Made by a program: the position numbers and the translations under genes. 64,000 bases of DNA from Lentimicrobiaceae bacterium. GTDB taxonomy: Bacteria > Bacteroidota > Bacteroidia > Bacteroidales > JALOCA01. Under the pieces are notes generated by a model that searched no databases, was not told the origin of the DNA, and saw only the letters and a program-made list of their open reading frames with translations. The DNA is taken from the NCBI GenBank assembly GCA_023227965.1, contig JALOCA010000003.1, positions 1 through 64,000 of the forward strand, given 5' to 3'. Shown one piece after another: positions 1 to 10,400 of this stretch. Numbering within the stretch: position 1 is the stretch's first letter; the number at the start of each line of letters is the position of its first letter.

Positions 1-117
1 ATTTATGACGCATTGAACTACAAATATGCACCCTTCCTCCGAAAAAAATCTGTAGTGCCCAAGCCTCCTCCTCAAAAAAATCAATCCCTTGATAACATCC
101 ATTTTATTCCCGGATAA
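1..117 (+). CDS. C-terminal end of a gene cut by the window edge
   Basis: Reading frame 1 is open from the first base to a TAA at 115-117 and gives 38 residues ending in FIPG. The tail is basic and proline-rich (KSVVPKPPPQKN) and matches no domain I recognise. It could be a chance open frame, since only 38 codons are visible; the slightly higher GC than the 300 bases that follow favours real coding sequence. It would be convergent with the histidine kinase gene. Confidence 0.45.
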   Translation: MYDALNYKYAPFLRKKSVVPKPPPQKNQSLDNIHFIPG

Positions 118-425
118 CTGCAAAAAGGGTTAATATTTCAAGAACATTTACCATTGTTAAACCCAAATCGTTTAAAAATATGTAATTTGTAAATTATTAT
201 TTTGAGCGTAATCGAAAAGTGAAGAAAACACAACTTTTGTAACAGTTTTGAATAGTTATTCTAAATCCATCGTTAGAAAGTACATTAAATTGTTTATCAA
301 ATATTGATTTATAATTTTCTAATGATGATCGTCAGAAAATTCTTCATTTATTTCATTGATTAAACGTATTATATTTCAAACTATCAGTGTTTAAATGGCG
401 AGTCTGGGATAAATAAATTAGTTTT
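118..425. other. AT-rich convergent intergenic region
   Basis: About 308 bases lie between the end of the truncated plus-strand gene and the stop codon of the minus-strand histidine kinase. Both genes end here, so terminators would be expected, but I see no GC-rich hairpin followed by a T run. A short AT-only inverted repeat near 412-439 overlaps the kinase stop and is not convincing. I see no gene, RNA or repeat. Confidence 0.6.
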
Positions 426-3400
426 CTAAAAATTTATTTCAGGCAAAACAATGGTGAAAGTTGTACCTTTTTCTTGTGTTGATTTAAATGTAATTTCACC
501 ACCGGTTTCAGTAATAATATTTTTTACAATGGCTAAGCCAAGGCCCATTCCCCCCGATTTTGTGGTAAAATTTGGAGAAAATATTTTTCCCATCTGGTCA
601 TCTCTAATTCCATGTCCGTTATCAGAAACCATTATAAATACTTTTTTGTTAAGTAATTTTATCTGAATATCAATCTTACCTTTTTCATTATACCCGATTG
701 CCTGAATAGAATTTTTTATAAGGTTTACAAAAACCCTGTTAAGTTGTTTTTTATCTGCAAAAACATATATAGGTTGTACTTGCTCAAATACTATTTCTAT
801 ATTATTAGATGTATTTTTGTATAAGTTAACTACATTTGAAATAACATCCGTTATTTCTATTTTTTCTTTTTTACCCTGAGGCATTTGGGCAAAATCCGAA
901 AAAGCAGATGCGATATCTGAAAGTGCATCAATTTGTTCTGTTAAAGTTTGTGTGAAGGTTAATAGTCTTTTTTCCCAATCTTCAGCTTTATCATTCCAAG
1001 CTTTTTGAAGATATTGTACGCTCAGTTTCATTGGTGTTAGTGGATTCTTTATTTCATGTGCAACTTGTTTTGCCATTTCCTGCCAGGCATCCTCTCTTTC
1101 ACTTTTAGCTAGTAACTTTGCACTGGTTTCTAATTTATCAATCATTTTATTATATTCCTCAACAAGACTTCCGATTTCGTCCTTAGGGTTCCTCCATTCA
1201 ATATGTTCGTTTTGTTTTCCAAGTTTTATCTTGCTTAATTTTTCAATAATTAGGCGTAATGGCATTGTGATATGATTAATAACAATTAATGCAATCGTTA
1301 TTGCCAGTACGATTATTATAATGTAAATGTTAATATATGATACAAGAAAGCTCGATATTTCTTGCTTATATTCTTCTTCTTTTGCAAAATTGGGTAAGTT
1401 TAAATATCCAATTATTTTATTTTGATAATTTCTAAAAGGGCAGTAGGCAGATAAAAATTTATAATTTCCGATATATTCATTTTGTACAAATAATGATTTT
1501 TTATTATTAACAAGTAATTTATATGCGTTTTCATTTATTATTTCAGATTGTAGCTTTTTTGCAAATATCTCTTTTCTTGAAGTAGCGATAAGCTGTCCAT
1601 TTAAATTATACAAATTAATATCAGAAAAATATATATAAGATAATTTTACAAGTAAATCATTTAAATCTTGCGTTGTTTCCTTATTAAAATTAACTTTTGT
1701 AGTTAATTTATTTTCAATTTCAATTAAAACCGAATGTGTTTTTTCTCTTAAATTATCTTTATTCTTATCTGTATTTAAATCTGTAATATATTTTAATGAA
1801 GATATTCCGATTACCATAAAGGAAACAACGATTATACTAATAATAGATATTTGTATCTTGTCACCAAAACCTAAAGCAAGATATTTCTTTTTAAAAATGA
1901 AAATGTCTGCCAATTTCCATATTACTAACAATAAACAATAAATAATAAATAAATATGAGAAAGAAGCAATGTTTTCGATTGAACTTAAGCTCTTCTTACT
2001 GATAATGATACTTCTTTCTTGGTTTATTCTATAAAGTAAGTGATTGTATTCATTTTGATTAAAGTATGTAATCTGTTCTTTAGCTATAACATTATCTGTA
2101 AGTTTCGATCTGTAATAATACTTCCCAACATTTTTTGTTAATTCATTATTTATATAAAACGCATAGGAATAACCAGATAAATCAGGATGTTTTTCTGATT
2201 TACCACTTAAAAGTAATTCTGGATACCCCAATCCTCTTGGAATAAATTTCGAATTGAATTCGATATATAATGTAATGCTTTTCTTTTTACCATTGATTGG
2301 AATTACAGATAAATAATTAACCTCATCTGTTCCATTATTTATGAAATATATTTTCTCATTTAATGTTTTTTCTCCATTCTCATTTATTATTTTGTTAAAA
2401 TAAGTATTACATCCTAAAACAACATTATCCGGTTGGATAGAAAGAAGTTTATTGCTATCACATATGGTTATATTAAAGTTATATTTTGCCAATAATCCAT
2501 TTAAATATTTACTATTTATATAGTTGCAAATTGTTGATTCACCATTTTGATTATTCTGGTTTTTTGACACTATATTGTATAATATATCATCTTTTTCTAT
2601 TTCTTCTATCGTTTTATCAAACAAATATTCTGCATATCTGTCCCTTTGATAACATATTTTTTCCGCTATTAATCTTCTCTTTCCTTTTTCCTTAAAATTA
2701 TTCTCATTTTGCAGGTTAAACGAGGATATAAAGGCAAATATTAATACAATAAATATTAATTTGAAAGTATTTAAATGTTTCAATTTTGTTTTTTCAAATA
2801 AATAAAATACTATATAGAATAACAATAATGATAGTGCATTGACAACAATGGCTTTATTATCCAAATTAAGATATAAAAGAATAGAAACAAATAAAATAAC
2901 CAAAATGGAATAATACCATTTATTTTTTTTATATACAATAATTCTATTTAATATTTTAAAAATCACATAAAAAGAATATACTGTTAACGCGATTATTATC
3001 AATCCAATAAAACTATAAATATCTAAGCTAAAAATATTATTAAAATCCAAAGAAAATGAAGAATCAATAACAAGTCTTTTAATTAATTCAATAATTCCTA
3101 CATATAAAAAAGATGTAATAGTAATGAAACCCAATATAATTACAGAAGTTATTATCTTGCTCCTCGTTTTAAAAAGTAATAAATAATTCCGCTTAATAAA
3201 TAATACTATAATTAATAATGTGATTATGTGAAGTAATGTATCTCCAAGTGAAAAAAGAAAATTGGAAGAAGCAAATAATATTGGACTGAAAATATCTGAA
3301 CTGAAAACACAGGTTGGGAACCTGAAATATCCAACAACCCATCTTATAAGTAAAATATCTACTAAAAAAGAAAGTATAAAAAGATGAGGATATGGGAATT

Positions 3401-4103
3401 GTGGTCGTATCCGTTCATACAATACTCGTAAAAACGAAAGAAAGAAAATGTATGAAATTATAAATAATAAAGCTAATATAGATACTATTTGGGTAGGCAT
3501 TTTAACTGCAATAGTTAACGGGATAGAAAACAGATATTCATTATTATAAGAGTATATTGCATTTGATTTTTCTTTAACAATATCTATTTCTTCTGGAATA
3601 AGAAATGCTCTCTCAAACTTATTTTTTAAATATTCATTATTTTCTTGATAATTATATTTAATTAATATCAGTACATAATATTCTATATCTTTTACTTTTC
3701 TACTTCTTATCTCATACCAGCCATTATTAAGTATTTCTACTTTTTCCCTAAAATAATTTGGATTTTTCACATAGACTATGGACGGAACATTCGTTGACCA
3801 GTATTTTAATGTGTCTTTTTTATAAATAATGATCGCCAGACCTTTTTTTTCAAAAACTTGTTCAAATCTATTTTCGGAAAAATAAGCTTTCGGATCCTTC
3901 TCGGAATTTTTTATCAATTCACTCAAAATTCCATCCGCAGCCTTTTCTTTTTTATGTAAAGTTTTTTCAATGGCATTCCTATATACTTCCCTCTGTTGAT
4001 TTTGTTTCATAAAATAATTTATTAACAAAATATTTCCCAGAAGAAGCATAGAAATAAAAAACAGTATAAAAACGCTATTTTTTCTTCTTTTTGGAGAGCT
4101 CAT
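426..4103 (-). CDS. NtrY-like multi-pass sensor histidine kinase
   Basis: This 1225-residue integral membrane sensor kinase autophosphorylates on a histidine and should pass the phosphate to a response regulator not seen nearby. One membrane segment (about 12-32) is followed by an extracytoplasmic stretch. A cluster of segments spans about 205-470, a second loop about 480-730, and more segments lie near 740, 780 and 965. HAMP follows at about 985, partly overlapping the last helix. The kinase core is complete: the H-box VAHEIKNPLTP with His1016, the N-box around Asn1127, the G1 box DNGHG at about 1161 and the G2 box GGMGLGL near 1184. The NPLTP form of the H-box is typical of NtrY-type kinases. 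The N-terminal half is far larger than in classic NtrY, so the signal is unknown. The ATG at 4103 gives a normal positively charged start before the first helix. Confidence 0.88.
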   Translation of the reverse strand: MSSPKRRKNSVFILFFISMLLLGNILLINYFMKQNQQREVYRNAIEKTLHKKEKAADGILSELIKNSEKDPKAYFSENRFEQVFEKKGLAIIIYKKDTLKYWSTNVPSIVYVKNPNYFREKVEILNNGWYEIRSRKVKDIEYYVLILIKYNYQENNEYLKNKFERAFLIPEEIDIVKEKSNAIYSYNNEYLFSIPLTIAVKMPTQIVSILALLFIISYIFFLSFLRVLYERIRPQFPYPHLFILSFLVDILLIRWVVGYFRFPTCVFSSDIFSPILFASSNFLFSLGDTLLHIITLLIIVLFIKRNYLLLFKTRSKIITSVIILGFITITSFLYVGIIELIKRLVIDSSFSLDFNNIFSLDIYSFIGLIIIALTVYSFYVIFKILNRIIVYKKNKWYYSILVILFVSILLYLNLDNKAIVVNALSLLLFYIVFYLFEKTKLKHLNTFKLIFIVLIFAFISSFNLQNENNFKEKGKRRLIAEKICYQRDRYAEYLFDKTIEEIEKDDILYNIVSKNQNNQNGESTICNYINSKYLNGLLAKYNFNITICDSNKLLSIQPDNVVLGCNTYFNKIINENGEKTLNEKIYFINNGTDEVNYLSVIPINGKKKSITLYIEFNSKFIPRGLGYPELLLSGKSEKHPDLSGYSYAFYINNELTKNVGKYYYRSKLTDNVIAKEQITYFNQNEYNHLLYRINQERSIIISKKSLSSIENIASFSYLFIIYCLLLVIWKLADIFIFKKKYLALGFGDKIQISIISIIVVSFMVIGISSLKYITDLNTDKNKDNLREKTHSVLIEIENKLTTKVNFNKETTQDLNDLLVKLSYIYFSDINLYNLNGQLIATSRKEIFAKKLQSEIINENAYKLLVNNKKSLFVQNEYIGNYKFLSAYCPFRNYQNKIIGYLNLPNFAKEEEYKQEISSFLVSYINIYIIIIVLAITIALIVINHITMPLRLIIEKLSKIKLGKQNEHIEWRNPKDEIGSLVEEYNKMIDKLETSAKLLAKSEREDAWQEMAKQVAHEIKNPLTPMKLSVQYLQKAWNDKAEDWEKRLLTFTQTLTEQIDALSDIASAFSDFAQMPQGKKEKIEITDVISNVVNLYKNTSNNIEIVFEQVQPIYVFADKKQLNRVFVNLIKNSIQAIGYNEKGKIDIQIKLLNKKVFIMVSDNGHGIRDDQMGKIFSPNFTTKSGGMGLGLAIVKNIITETGGEITFKSTQEKGTTFTIVLPEINF

Positions 4104-4177
4104 TTTCTAAAATATTAAAAAACAATGTATAAATACGACTCAAAATAAAGCCTTCTTTTAAACTTTTTCAGCAAAAA

Positions 4178-4222
4178 TGAGTGGTGGCACCACACCTAAC
4201 CCAGCGTAAGCCGTAGGGTCTT
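4178..4222. repeat. GC-rich palindromic non-coding patch
   Basis: In an AT-rich gap between two minus-strand genes there is a compact GC-rich stretch. It contains a perfect 13-bp palindrome, GTGGTGGCACCAC at 4181-4193, followed by a second possible stem with ACCC and GGGT arms (about 4198-4218). It lies just past the stop of the methyltransferase gene, so it could act as part of its terminator. The composition also resembles an interspersed repeat or the relic of a mobile element. I cannot tell which from one copy. Confidence 0.35.
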
Positions 4223-4226
4223 ATTT

Positions 4227-5111
4227 TTAGTTTTTATTTTTAATCACAAAAATCAGGCTAGAATAATTATTTTTTCTTTTTGCCTGACAATTTGATTTCA
4301 GTCCATTTAAAAATGCTTTCAAATAATTGTTCTTTCCCCTTTTATATTTTTCGCTTAATATGCTTACGTAAAATGCATCCAATTTCATTGGCAATACTTC
4401 TTGAATTTCGAAATTATATTTTTTAAAAAGTGTTTTTATTGATGATTTGCTAAAATGATAAAAGTGCCTTGGTACATCGTAAGCCGCCCAATATTTTTCA
4501 TAAATTTTAGCATCTGGTGCTTCTGAATTTGGTACTGCGATAATTAATGTCCCATTTTTCTTCAATATTCTCTTTATTTGCAAAATCCGTTCTTCCAAAT
4601 TTGCCACATGTTCTAAAACATGCCACATTGTAATCACATCGAACGAACCAGCCAAAAAACCATCAATAGTACATTCATCATTTACTTCGATTCCATAATT
4701 TTCTCTTGCAAAGTGCTGTGCCTTCTTGCTGGGTTCTATCCCCTGAGTCGTCCAACCTCTTTTTTTAAACTCATTCAAAAACTCACCCGTAGCACAGCCT
4801 ATATCCAGAATTGCATTTCCATCGGTATTTTTTTTAACCAATAGATATTTTCGATGATGTGTATATTTTCGTACTGTTTTATAAACTACATCAAATAAAC
4901 TTTTATTATCATCGGAATGCGATATATAGTCTGGAGAATTATAATAATTGCCTATTTTGCCTATTTCCGGGCGAGAATTGGTTAAAAGAAGGCCACATAA
5001 GCTACATTTTTGAATTGTAAATTCTTCTCTGGTCAAAAAAAAATCTTTGGTTTTAAGAAAGTTTTGAAATTGTTTCGATCCACAAACTGGGCATTGTTCT
5101 ATCTTTTCCAT
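4227..5111 (-). CDS. Zinc-ribbon class I SAM methyltransferase
   Basis: This 294-residue protein starts with a four-cysteine zinc-ribbon-like module (Cys7, Cys10, Cys36, Cys39). A Rossmann-fold methyltransferase of the Methyltransf_23 type follows: the SAM-binding motif ILDIGCATGEF near residue 100, then MWHVLEHV, then AVPN. Proteins of this layout often act on sugars or lipids in cell-envelope pathways, but the substrate cannot be read from the sequence. The ATG at 5111 lies a few bases from a parS-like site. Its upstream neighbour mnmG is on the same strand, so the two may share a transcript. Confidence 0.8.
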   Translation of the reverse strand: MEKIEQCPVCGSKQFQNFLKTKDFFLTREEFTIQKCSLCGLLLTNSRPEIGKIGNYYNSPDYISHSDDNKSLFDVVYKTVRKYTHHRKYLLVKKNTDGNAILDIGCATGEFLNEFKKRGWTTQGIEPSKKAQHFARENYGIEVNDECTIDGFLAGSFDVITMWHVLEHVANLEERILQIKRILKKNGTLIIAVPNSEAPDAKIYEKYWAAYDVPRHFYHFSKSSIKTLFKKYNFEIQEVLPMKLDAFYVSILSEKYKRGKNNYLKAFLNGLKSNCQAKRKNNYSSLIFVIKNKN

Positions 5112-5117
5112 AAATGT

Positions 5118-5133
5118 TGTTTCACGTGAAACT
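5118..5133. promoter_or_regulatory. parS-like ParB binding site (15 of 16 match)
   Basis: The sequence TGTTTCACGTGAAACT matches the widely conserved ParB site consensus TGTTTCACGTGAAACA at every base but the last. Its 14-bp core is a perfect palindrome. It sits in the 25-bp gap between the methyltransferase start and the mnmG stop. Sites of this kind cluster near the replication origin, and mnmG (gidA) is a classical origin-proximal gene. Confidence 0.75.
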
Positions 5134-5136
5134 AAA

Positions 5137-7008
5137 TTATCTGCCTAAATAAACTATTAATACAGAAATATCTGCCGGGGATACTCCACTTATTCTGGAA
5201 GCTTGGCCAATTGTTCTAGGTTTTATTTTATTCAGTTTTTCTCTTGCTTCAAAAGAAAGAGATTTCATTTGTTGATAATTAAAATCATCTTTAAGCTCAA
5301 TATCTTCAAATTTTGACAATTTATCTACAACAATCTGTTCTTTTTCGATGTATCCGCCATATTTTATTAATATTTCTACCTCTTCCAAATGTTCACTTTT
5401 AAAATCAGGCAAGTCTAATAAAAATCTATTTAACGAATCTAAATGATTTTTTAAACACATTAAGTTAACTTGTGGCCGTAGTATCAAATTGACAATCTTT
5501 GTTTTTTGTGTTATTAATGCGGTATTAATATCTTCTAAATAATTATTCACATCCTCTGGCTGTACACTCGTTTCTTTTACAAAACGAATTATCTTTTCAA
5601 TATTTTGTTTCTTTTTTTCAACTTTTTCAAGACTCTCTTTTGAAGCTAATCCTAAGTTATAGCCAAGCGGGGTTAATCGAATATCAGCATTATCTTGTCT
5701 CAATAATATCCGATATTCAGCTCTCGATGTAAACATTCTATAAGGTTCATCAACCCCTTTTGTTATTAAATCATCTATTAATACGCCTATATAAGCTTCT
5801 GATCTTGATAAAATAAAATCTTTTTTACTATTTAGCTTATTATGTGCATTTATTCCAGCAATCAAACCCTGACCAGCAGCTTCTTCATATCCTGTAGTAC
5901 CATTTATTTGACCAGCGAAAAATAAATTCTCAACTTTTTTAGTTTCCAAAGTAGGTTTTAATTGTATTGGTGGGAAATAATCATATTCTATTGCATATCC
6001 AGGCCTGAATATTTTTGCATTTTCAAATCCAGGAATATTTACCAAAGCTTTGTATTGAATATCTTCCGGCAAAGAAGATGAAAAACCGTTTAAATAATAT
6101 TCAACCGTATTCCAGCCTTCTGGTTCAACAAATAATTGGTGTCTCGTTTTATCAGAGAATCTTACAATTTTATCTTCAATAGAAGGGCAATATCTTGGGC
6201 CAACCCCCTCTATCCTACCAGTAAACAGGGGTGAATCGGAAAAACCAGTTTTCAGTATATCATGAACTTTGTTATTTGTATAAGTAAGAAAACAACTTTT
6301 CTGCTTGTTTAACCGTGGTGTATCAGAAAAGGAAAATCTTTGGGGGTATTCATCTCCTTTTTGTTCTTCCATTTTTGAAAAATTAATGGTCCTTCCATCT
6401 ATTCTTACAGGTGTTCCTGTTTTCATTCTTTTAAATTCAAAGCCCAATTTATTCAAACATTCTGTTAAACCGTATGAAGAAACATCTCCCATTCTTCCTC
6501 CACCAAAATGTTTTTTGCCAATATAAATTATTCCGTTTAGAAAAGTTCCACTTGTAAGTATTACAGATTTTGTCTCTATCTCTAATCCAATAGCTGTTTT
6601 TACAGAAGCAATTTTGCCATCAATGGTATTTATTTCTGTTACCATATCCTGCCAGAAATCTAAATTAGGCAAAGATTCCAGTATTTGCCGCCATTTATAA
6701 GAAAACAACCAACGGTCGTTTTGAGATCTTGGGCTCCACATTGCAGGTCCCTTCGATTTATTCAACATTCTAAACTGAATCATTGTATGGTCCGTTACTA
6801 TTCCCGTAAAGCCCCCGAGTGCATCAATTTCTCTTACAATTTGCCCCTTTGCAACTCCACCGATAGCAGGATTACACGACATTTGTGCAATGGATTGCAT
6901 ATTTATCGTTATAAGCAAAACGGAAGAGCCAAGATTTGCTGCAGCTGCAGCTGCCTCACACCCTGCATGCCCTGCACCTATAACGATTACATCATATTTT
7001 TTAAACAT
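5137..7008 (-). CDS. mnmG: tRNA uridine-34 5-carboxymethylaminomethyl modification enzyme MnmG
   Basis: MnmG (GidA) works with the GTPase MnmE to add the carboxymethylaminomethyl group to the wobble uridine of several tRNAs, using FAD, NADH and a methylene-folate. The 623-residue length is normal. The FAD dinucleotide-binding motif VIGAGHAGCEAA starts at about residue 10, and the family signatures GTFLNG, FGGGRMGD and TGTPVRIDGRTI are present. The C-terminal helical domain is complete. It starts 3 bases after the ybeY stop, so the two are probably co-transcribed. parS-like sites lie on both sides of the gene. Confidence 0.97.
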   Translation of the reverse strand: MFKKYDVIVIGAGHAGCEAAAAAANLGSSVLLITINMQSIAQMSCNPAIGGVAKGQIVREIDALGGFTGIVTDHTMIQFRMLNKSKGPAMWSPRSQNDRWLFSYKWRQILESLPNLDFWQDMVTEINTIDGKIASVKTAIGLEIETKSVILTSGTFLNGIIYIGKKHFGGGRMGDVSSYGLTECLNKLGFEFKRMKTGTPVRIDGRTINFSKMEEQKGDEYPQRFSFSDTPRLNKQKSCFLTYTNNKVHDILKTGFSDSPLFTGRIEGVGPRYCPSIEDKIVRFSDKTRHQLFVEPEGWNTVEYYLNGFSSSLPEDIQYKALVNIPGFENAKIFRPGYAIEYDYFPPIQLKPTLETKKVENLFFAGQINGTTGYEEAAGQGLIAGINAHNKLNSKKDFILSRSEAYIGVLIDDLITKGVDEPYRMFTSRAEYRILLRQDNADIRLTPLGYNLGLASKESLEKVEKKKQNIEKIIRFVKETSVQPEDVNNYLEDINTALITQKTKIVNLILRPQVNLMCLKNHLDSLNRFLLDLPDFKSEHLEEVEILIKYGGYIEKEQIVVDKLSKFEDIELKDDFNYQQMKSLSFEAREKLNKIKPRTIGQASRISGVSPADISVLIVYLGR

Positions 7009-7011
7009 ACC

Positions 7012-7434
7012 TTACTCTCGTTTCACGTGGAACATCAAACATTCATCTTCCATCCTTCTCATTTCCATTTTATCCCGTTTTGTTTTATCCTTAAAGCCTA
7101 ACAAATGCAAAATACCGTGAATCATAACCCTTTCCAACTCATCGTCAAATGGAATACTCAAATTTTCAGCATTTTCTTTTACTCTATAAATACTTATAAA
7201 TATATCACCAGAAATTTTTTTATTTTCGTTATAGTTGAATGTAATAATATCTGTTAATGTATTATGTTTTAGGTAACTTATATTCTTCTCTAATAAATAT
7301 TCATCACTACAAAAAATATAATTTATATCACCCGCTGTTATTCCATATTTCTGAATAACAGATTTTATCCAGCATTTTACATTATTTTTTCTTTTCAAAG
7401 AAAACGTAATATCTTCATAAAAAAAACTAATCAT
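7012..7434 (-). CDS. ybeY: Endoribonuclease YbeY (16S rRNA maturation)
   Basis: YbeY is a metal-dependent endoribonuclease for 16S rRNA 3'-end maturation and ribosome quality control. At 140 residues it has the usual size. The metal site reads HGILHLLGFKDKTKRD: the first two histidines of the usual H-x3-H-x5-H triad are present, while the third position is Asp with a KDK context. I recall similar KDK forms in other members of this phylum. The ATG lies one base past the DUF4175 stop codon, which implies translational coupling. Its last codons (FHVKRE) overlap a parS-like site. Confidence 0.9.
   Translation of the reverse strand: MISFFYEDITFSLKRKNNVKCWIKSVIQKYGITAGDINYIFCSDEYLLEKNISYLKHNTLTDIITFNYNENKKISGDIFISIYRVKENAENLSIPFDDELERVMIHGILHLLGFKDKTKRDKMEMRRMEDECLMFHVKRE
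7019..7034. promoter_or_regulatory. Second parS-like ParB binding site (14 of 16 match)
   Basis: CGTTTCACGTGGAACA differs from the parS consensus at the first and twelfth bases. It is embedded in the last codons of ybeY, where the opposite strand encodes FHVK. It lies 1.9 kb from the better site on the other side of mnmG. Two sites this close to consensus on either side of one gene are unlikely to be chance. Confidence 0.65.
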
Positions 7435-7435
7435 T

Positions 7436-10400
7436 TTAGAATTTTATATTATACTCATTAATTTTTCTTTTATAAAATGATTTAAACTCCGGTATTTGAG
7501 TTCTAATCTTTTCTACATCATTTTCTTTATATAGTAATTCTTTTGAGTATTTTGCTTTATTCTGTAAGTAAGTTACATCAGCCTCCCTTGATTCTCTTTT
7601 TGTATCTTTTTCTCTTTGATCCAATGCCTTTTCTGATTCCAACATCCTTGTTAAAATTTCTTTCTGGCGTTTTAACGTTTCATTGGAAATATTTTTGTTA
7701 ACTAAGTCTTTTTCCGTTTTTCCCATTTGGTTCGTTAAGCTTTTAAAAGTTCCGTTACCACCTCCTTCATCCTTTTGCATTTCATCGCTTAATTCCTGTA
7801 GTTGTTTTCTTATCGCCTCCTGCTCTGCAGCCATCCTTGCAAATTGTTCACTGTTTGACCTTGAATTTTTACCTTCTTTTCCGTTTTTCATTAACGATTG
7901 TTTCATTTGCTCCATCTGTTGGTTTAACTGCTGCTGCATTTGTTTCATCGTTTTTAAAGATGGTTTCCCAGCTCCAGGTTTTGTACATTTACTTTTCCCT
8001 TTCCCTGAACTTTGCATATTCATCTGATTCTGCATTTGCTTCAGTGCTTCATTCAGTAATAATGCAAGATTATTTACCGAAGTCATTATATACTGTTGCT
8101 TTGTAGCAGCTATACTAGTATTTCTATCTTCTAAATATTGTAACGTTTGATCTTGAGATAAATTAATATTAGATAGTTCTTTAAGGATAAAAGGTTGAAT
8201 CATAATTTGTCTTTTACTTAAAGCAGTTAATGAATCTCCAACCATTTTAAAATCATCATTTATGTTTTTTTGTTCCTGAATTATTTTAAGATAATTAGGA
8301 TCATTCATCGAAATTTTATTCGTCTTTTTTATCAAGTTTTCCTGCTGAAACGAAACTTCTATACAATTTTCCAGTATTTCCCTTAAGGCTGACATGTCTT
8401 CTGAAAGACTTTCATCTTCCATTTCCGCCATTTGTTTTTCCAGTTCCTGGCTTAATTCATCCATTTTTTCAGCAGCTTCTTTCTGGGGTTTTGTTGCCTT
8501 CGTGTTATTATTTTTGTTAAGTTTTTCTAAACTTTCTTCTATTTTTTTATCTACTTCTTTTTTTATTTCGTCAGCCTTTTCTAAATCTAAATTTTGATCC
8601 TGTTCCTTACTCTTTTCCTGCAATTCTTTTAAATCCTTTGATATATCATCAGAATTTTTTTTAATTTCTTCTTGTTTATTTATAAGATCTGTGTCTTTTT
8701 CTTGTTTTTTGGTTTCTTCCATTAAACTTTTTTGTTCATCGCTTAATTTCTTAACCTTATCAATAGTTTCTTCAAACTTTTTTTCAAATTGCAATTGTTT
8801 AAATAATTCCAAATTTCTATCTAATTCTTTTTCTAGTTCTTTAGCAGACATTTTCATTTTATCGAGCATATCGTTTACCTGTTTCTTATTGGCTTCTTCC
8901 AATAACTTTTTCATATCTTCGATCTGCGCCTTCATTTCATCAGGTAGCACCTCTTGAAATAATCGCTCAAGCTCTTTCTTTTTCTGCAATATTTCGTCAC
9001 TATCTGTATTATACTGTTCTTCTCTTAAGCTTTTTTCTATGTTCTCTTTATTGATTTTCTCTATCCTTTCCTGAATTTGTTTTTGTTTATCTAATAAATT
9101 GCTCAATTGTTTTTTGTCCTGCCATGATAAGGTTTTTTTATCATATAACTTTTTTGTCAACTCGCTTATTTTCTGTTGTAATAATTTTGATTCTTCTATA
9201 GCTTTCTGAATATCATTTTGTATTTCCGTGTTACTTTTTTCTGTAGCCTTTTCCATTTCTTCTACAGAAGGTAATTTATAGGTCATTTTATTACTTTTTG
9301 TTTTCTTTTTTCCATTTACAGCATCATTATCTGAAACCTCAAAATAATATGTAATTTCATCTCCAGGTTGAATATTTAATTTTGACCAATCCACAGAATA
9401 GAAAAAATGTTGTTGTATTTTATCCTTTTCAATTAATAAAGTATCTAAATCATATTTATTTTTATCATCTTTTTTATAATAAAATATAAGATTGCTAAAA
9501 CCATAATCATCTTTTATTGTACCATTAAAGTATAACCGATTATCATAAACAGAATCTCTAATTTCCTGTACATTTATCAAAGGATAAGCGTCTGGGATAA
9601 CAATTACATTAAAAAAAAGTGAATCATTATTATTTATGAATTGATTAAGCGAATGTATAGAATACCTGCAACTCTTGCGAAATAACCTTGAGTAACCAAA
9701 AGTGTTGTCTTTTCCAGAATTCAGCGAAACCCGATTGCCATCAAAACTTAATCTTAACTGGCGGGTATCTTTTGTAAAAAATTTCCAGTTAACCAATGTT
9801 CCTTCCGGAATTTGTAAATCACCATTATTATAAACCCTTTCATTTACTTTTTTTATGTAAGCCGGATATACTAAGTTCTCTTCAAAACTCAATATTACAG
9901 GTTTTGGAAAAACTCTCAGTAAATAATCCCCGGATGTAAAACCATCTGCTAAAAGTTTAAAATCTATATCTTTCTGTACATTTTTAAAATCATAATGAAA
10001 ATTTACAGTGTTGTCTTTTCCCGTTTTATAAACGGATCCATCAATTACAATAGATACTTCAGCCGGTATTTCCTCCCCCTTCAGATGTATTTTTAAATGA
10101 AAATCTTCCTGCTGAACAGCCTGAAGTGTATTATTTAATATCTCAACAGTAAAAGGAACCTTTTTTTCATACGGCTTATTGAAATGTATAATCCGGTTAG
10201 TCGGTTCTATAATCACTGCCGGAAAGGCTATTAATAAACAAAAAATGATGATCAGGGGCAAAATTGCATATTTCAGATATTTTTTGTTCTTCTTAAAATC
10301 AATGGCATTTAAAAAAGGAAATGGACGAATTCTTTCTATTTTCTGATTTATTCCAGCTTCAATCAGCTCTCTGCTTTCCGGCATATTTTCAGCAAGTTCA

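Noticed and set aside
412..439. AT-only inverted repeat as terminator of the histidine kinase gene
   Set aside because: The stem has no G or C, overlaps the stop codon and could arise by chance in AT-rich DNA.
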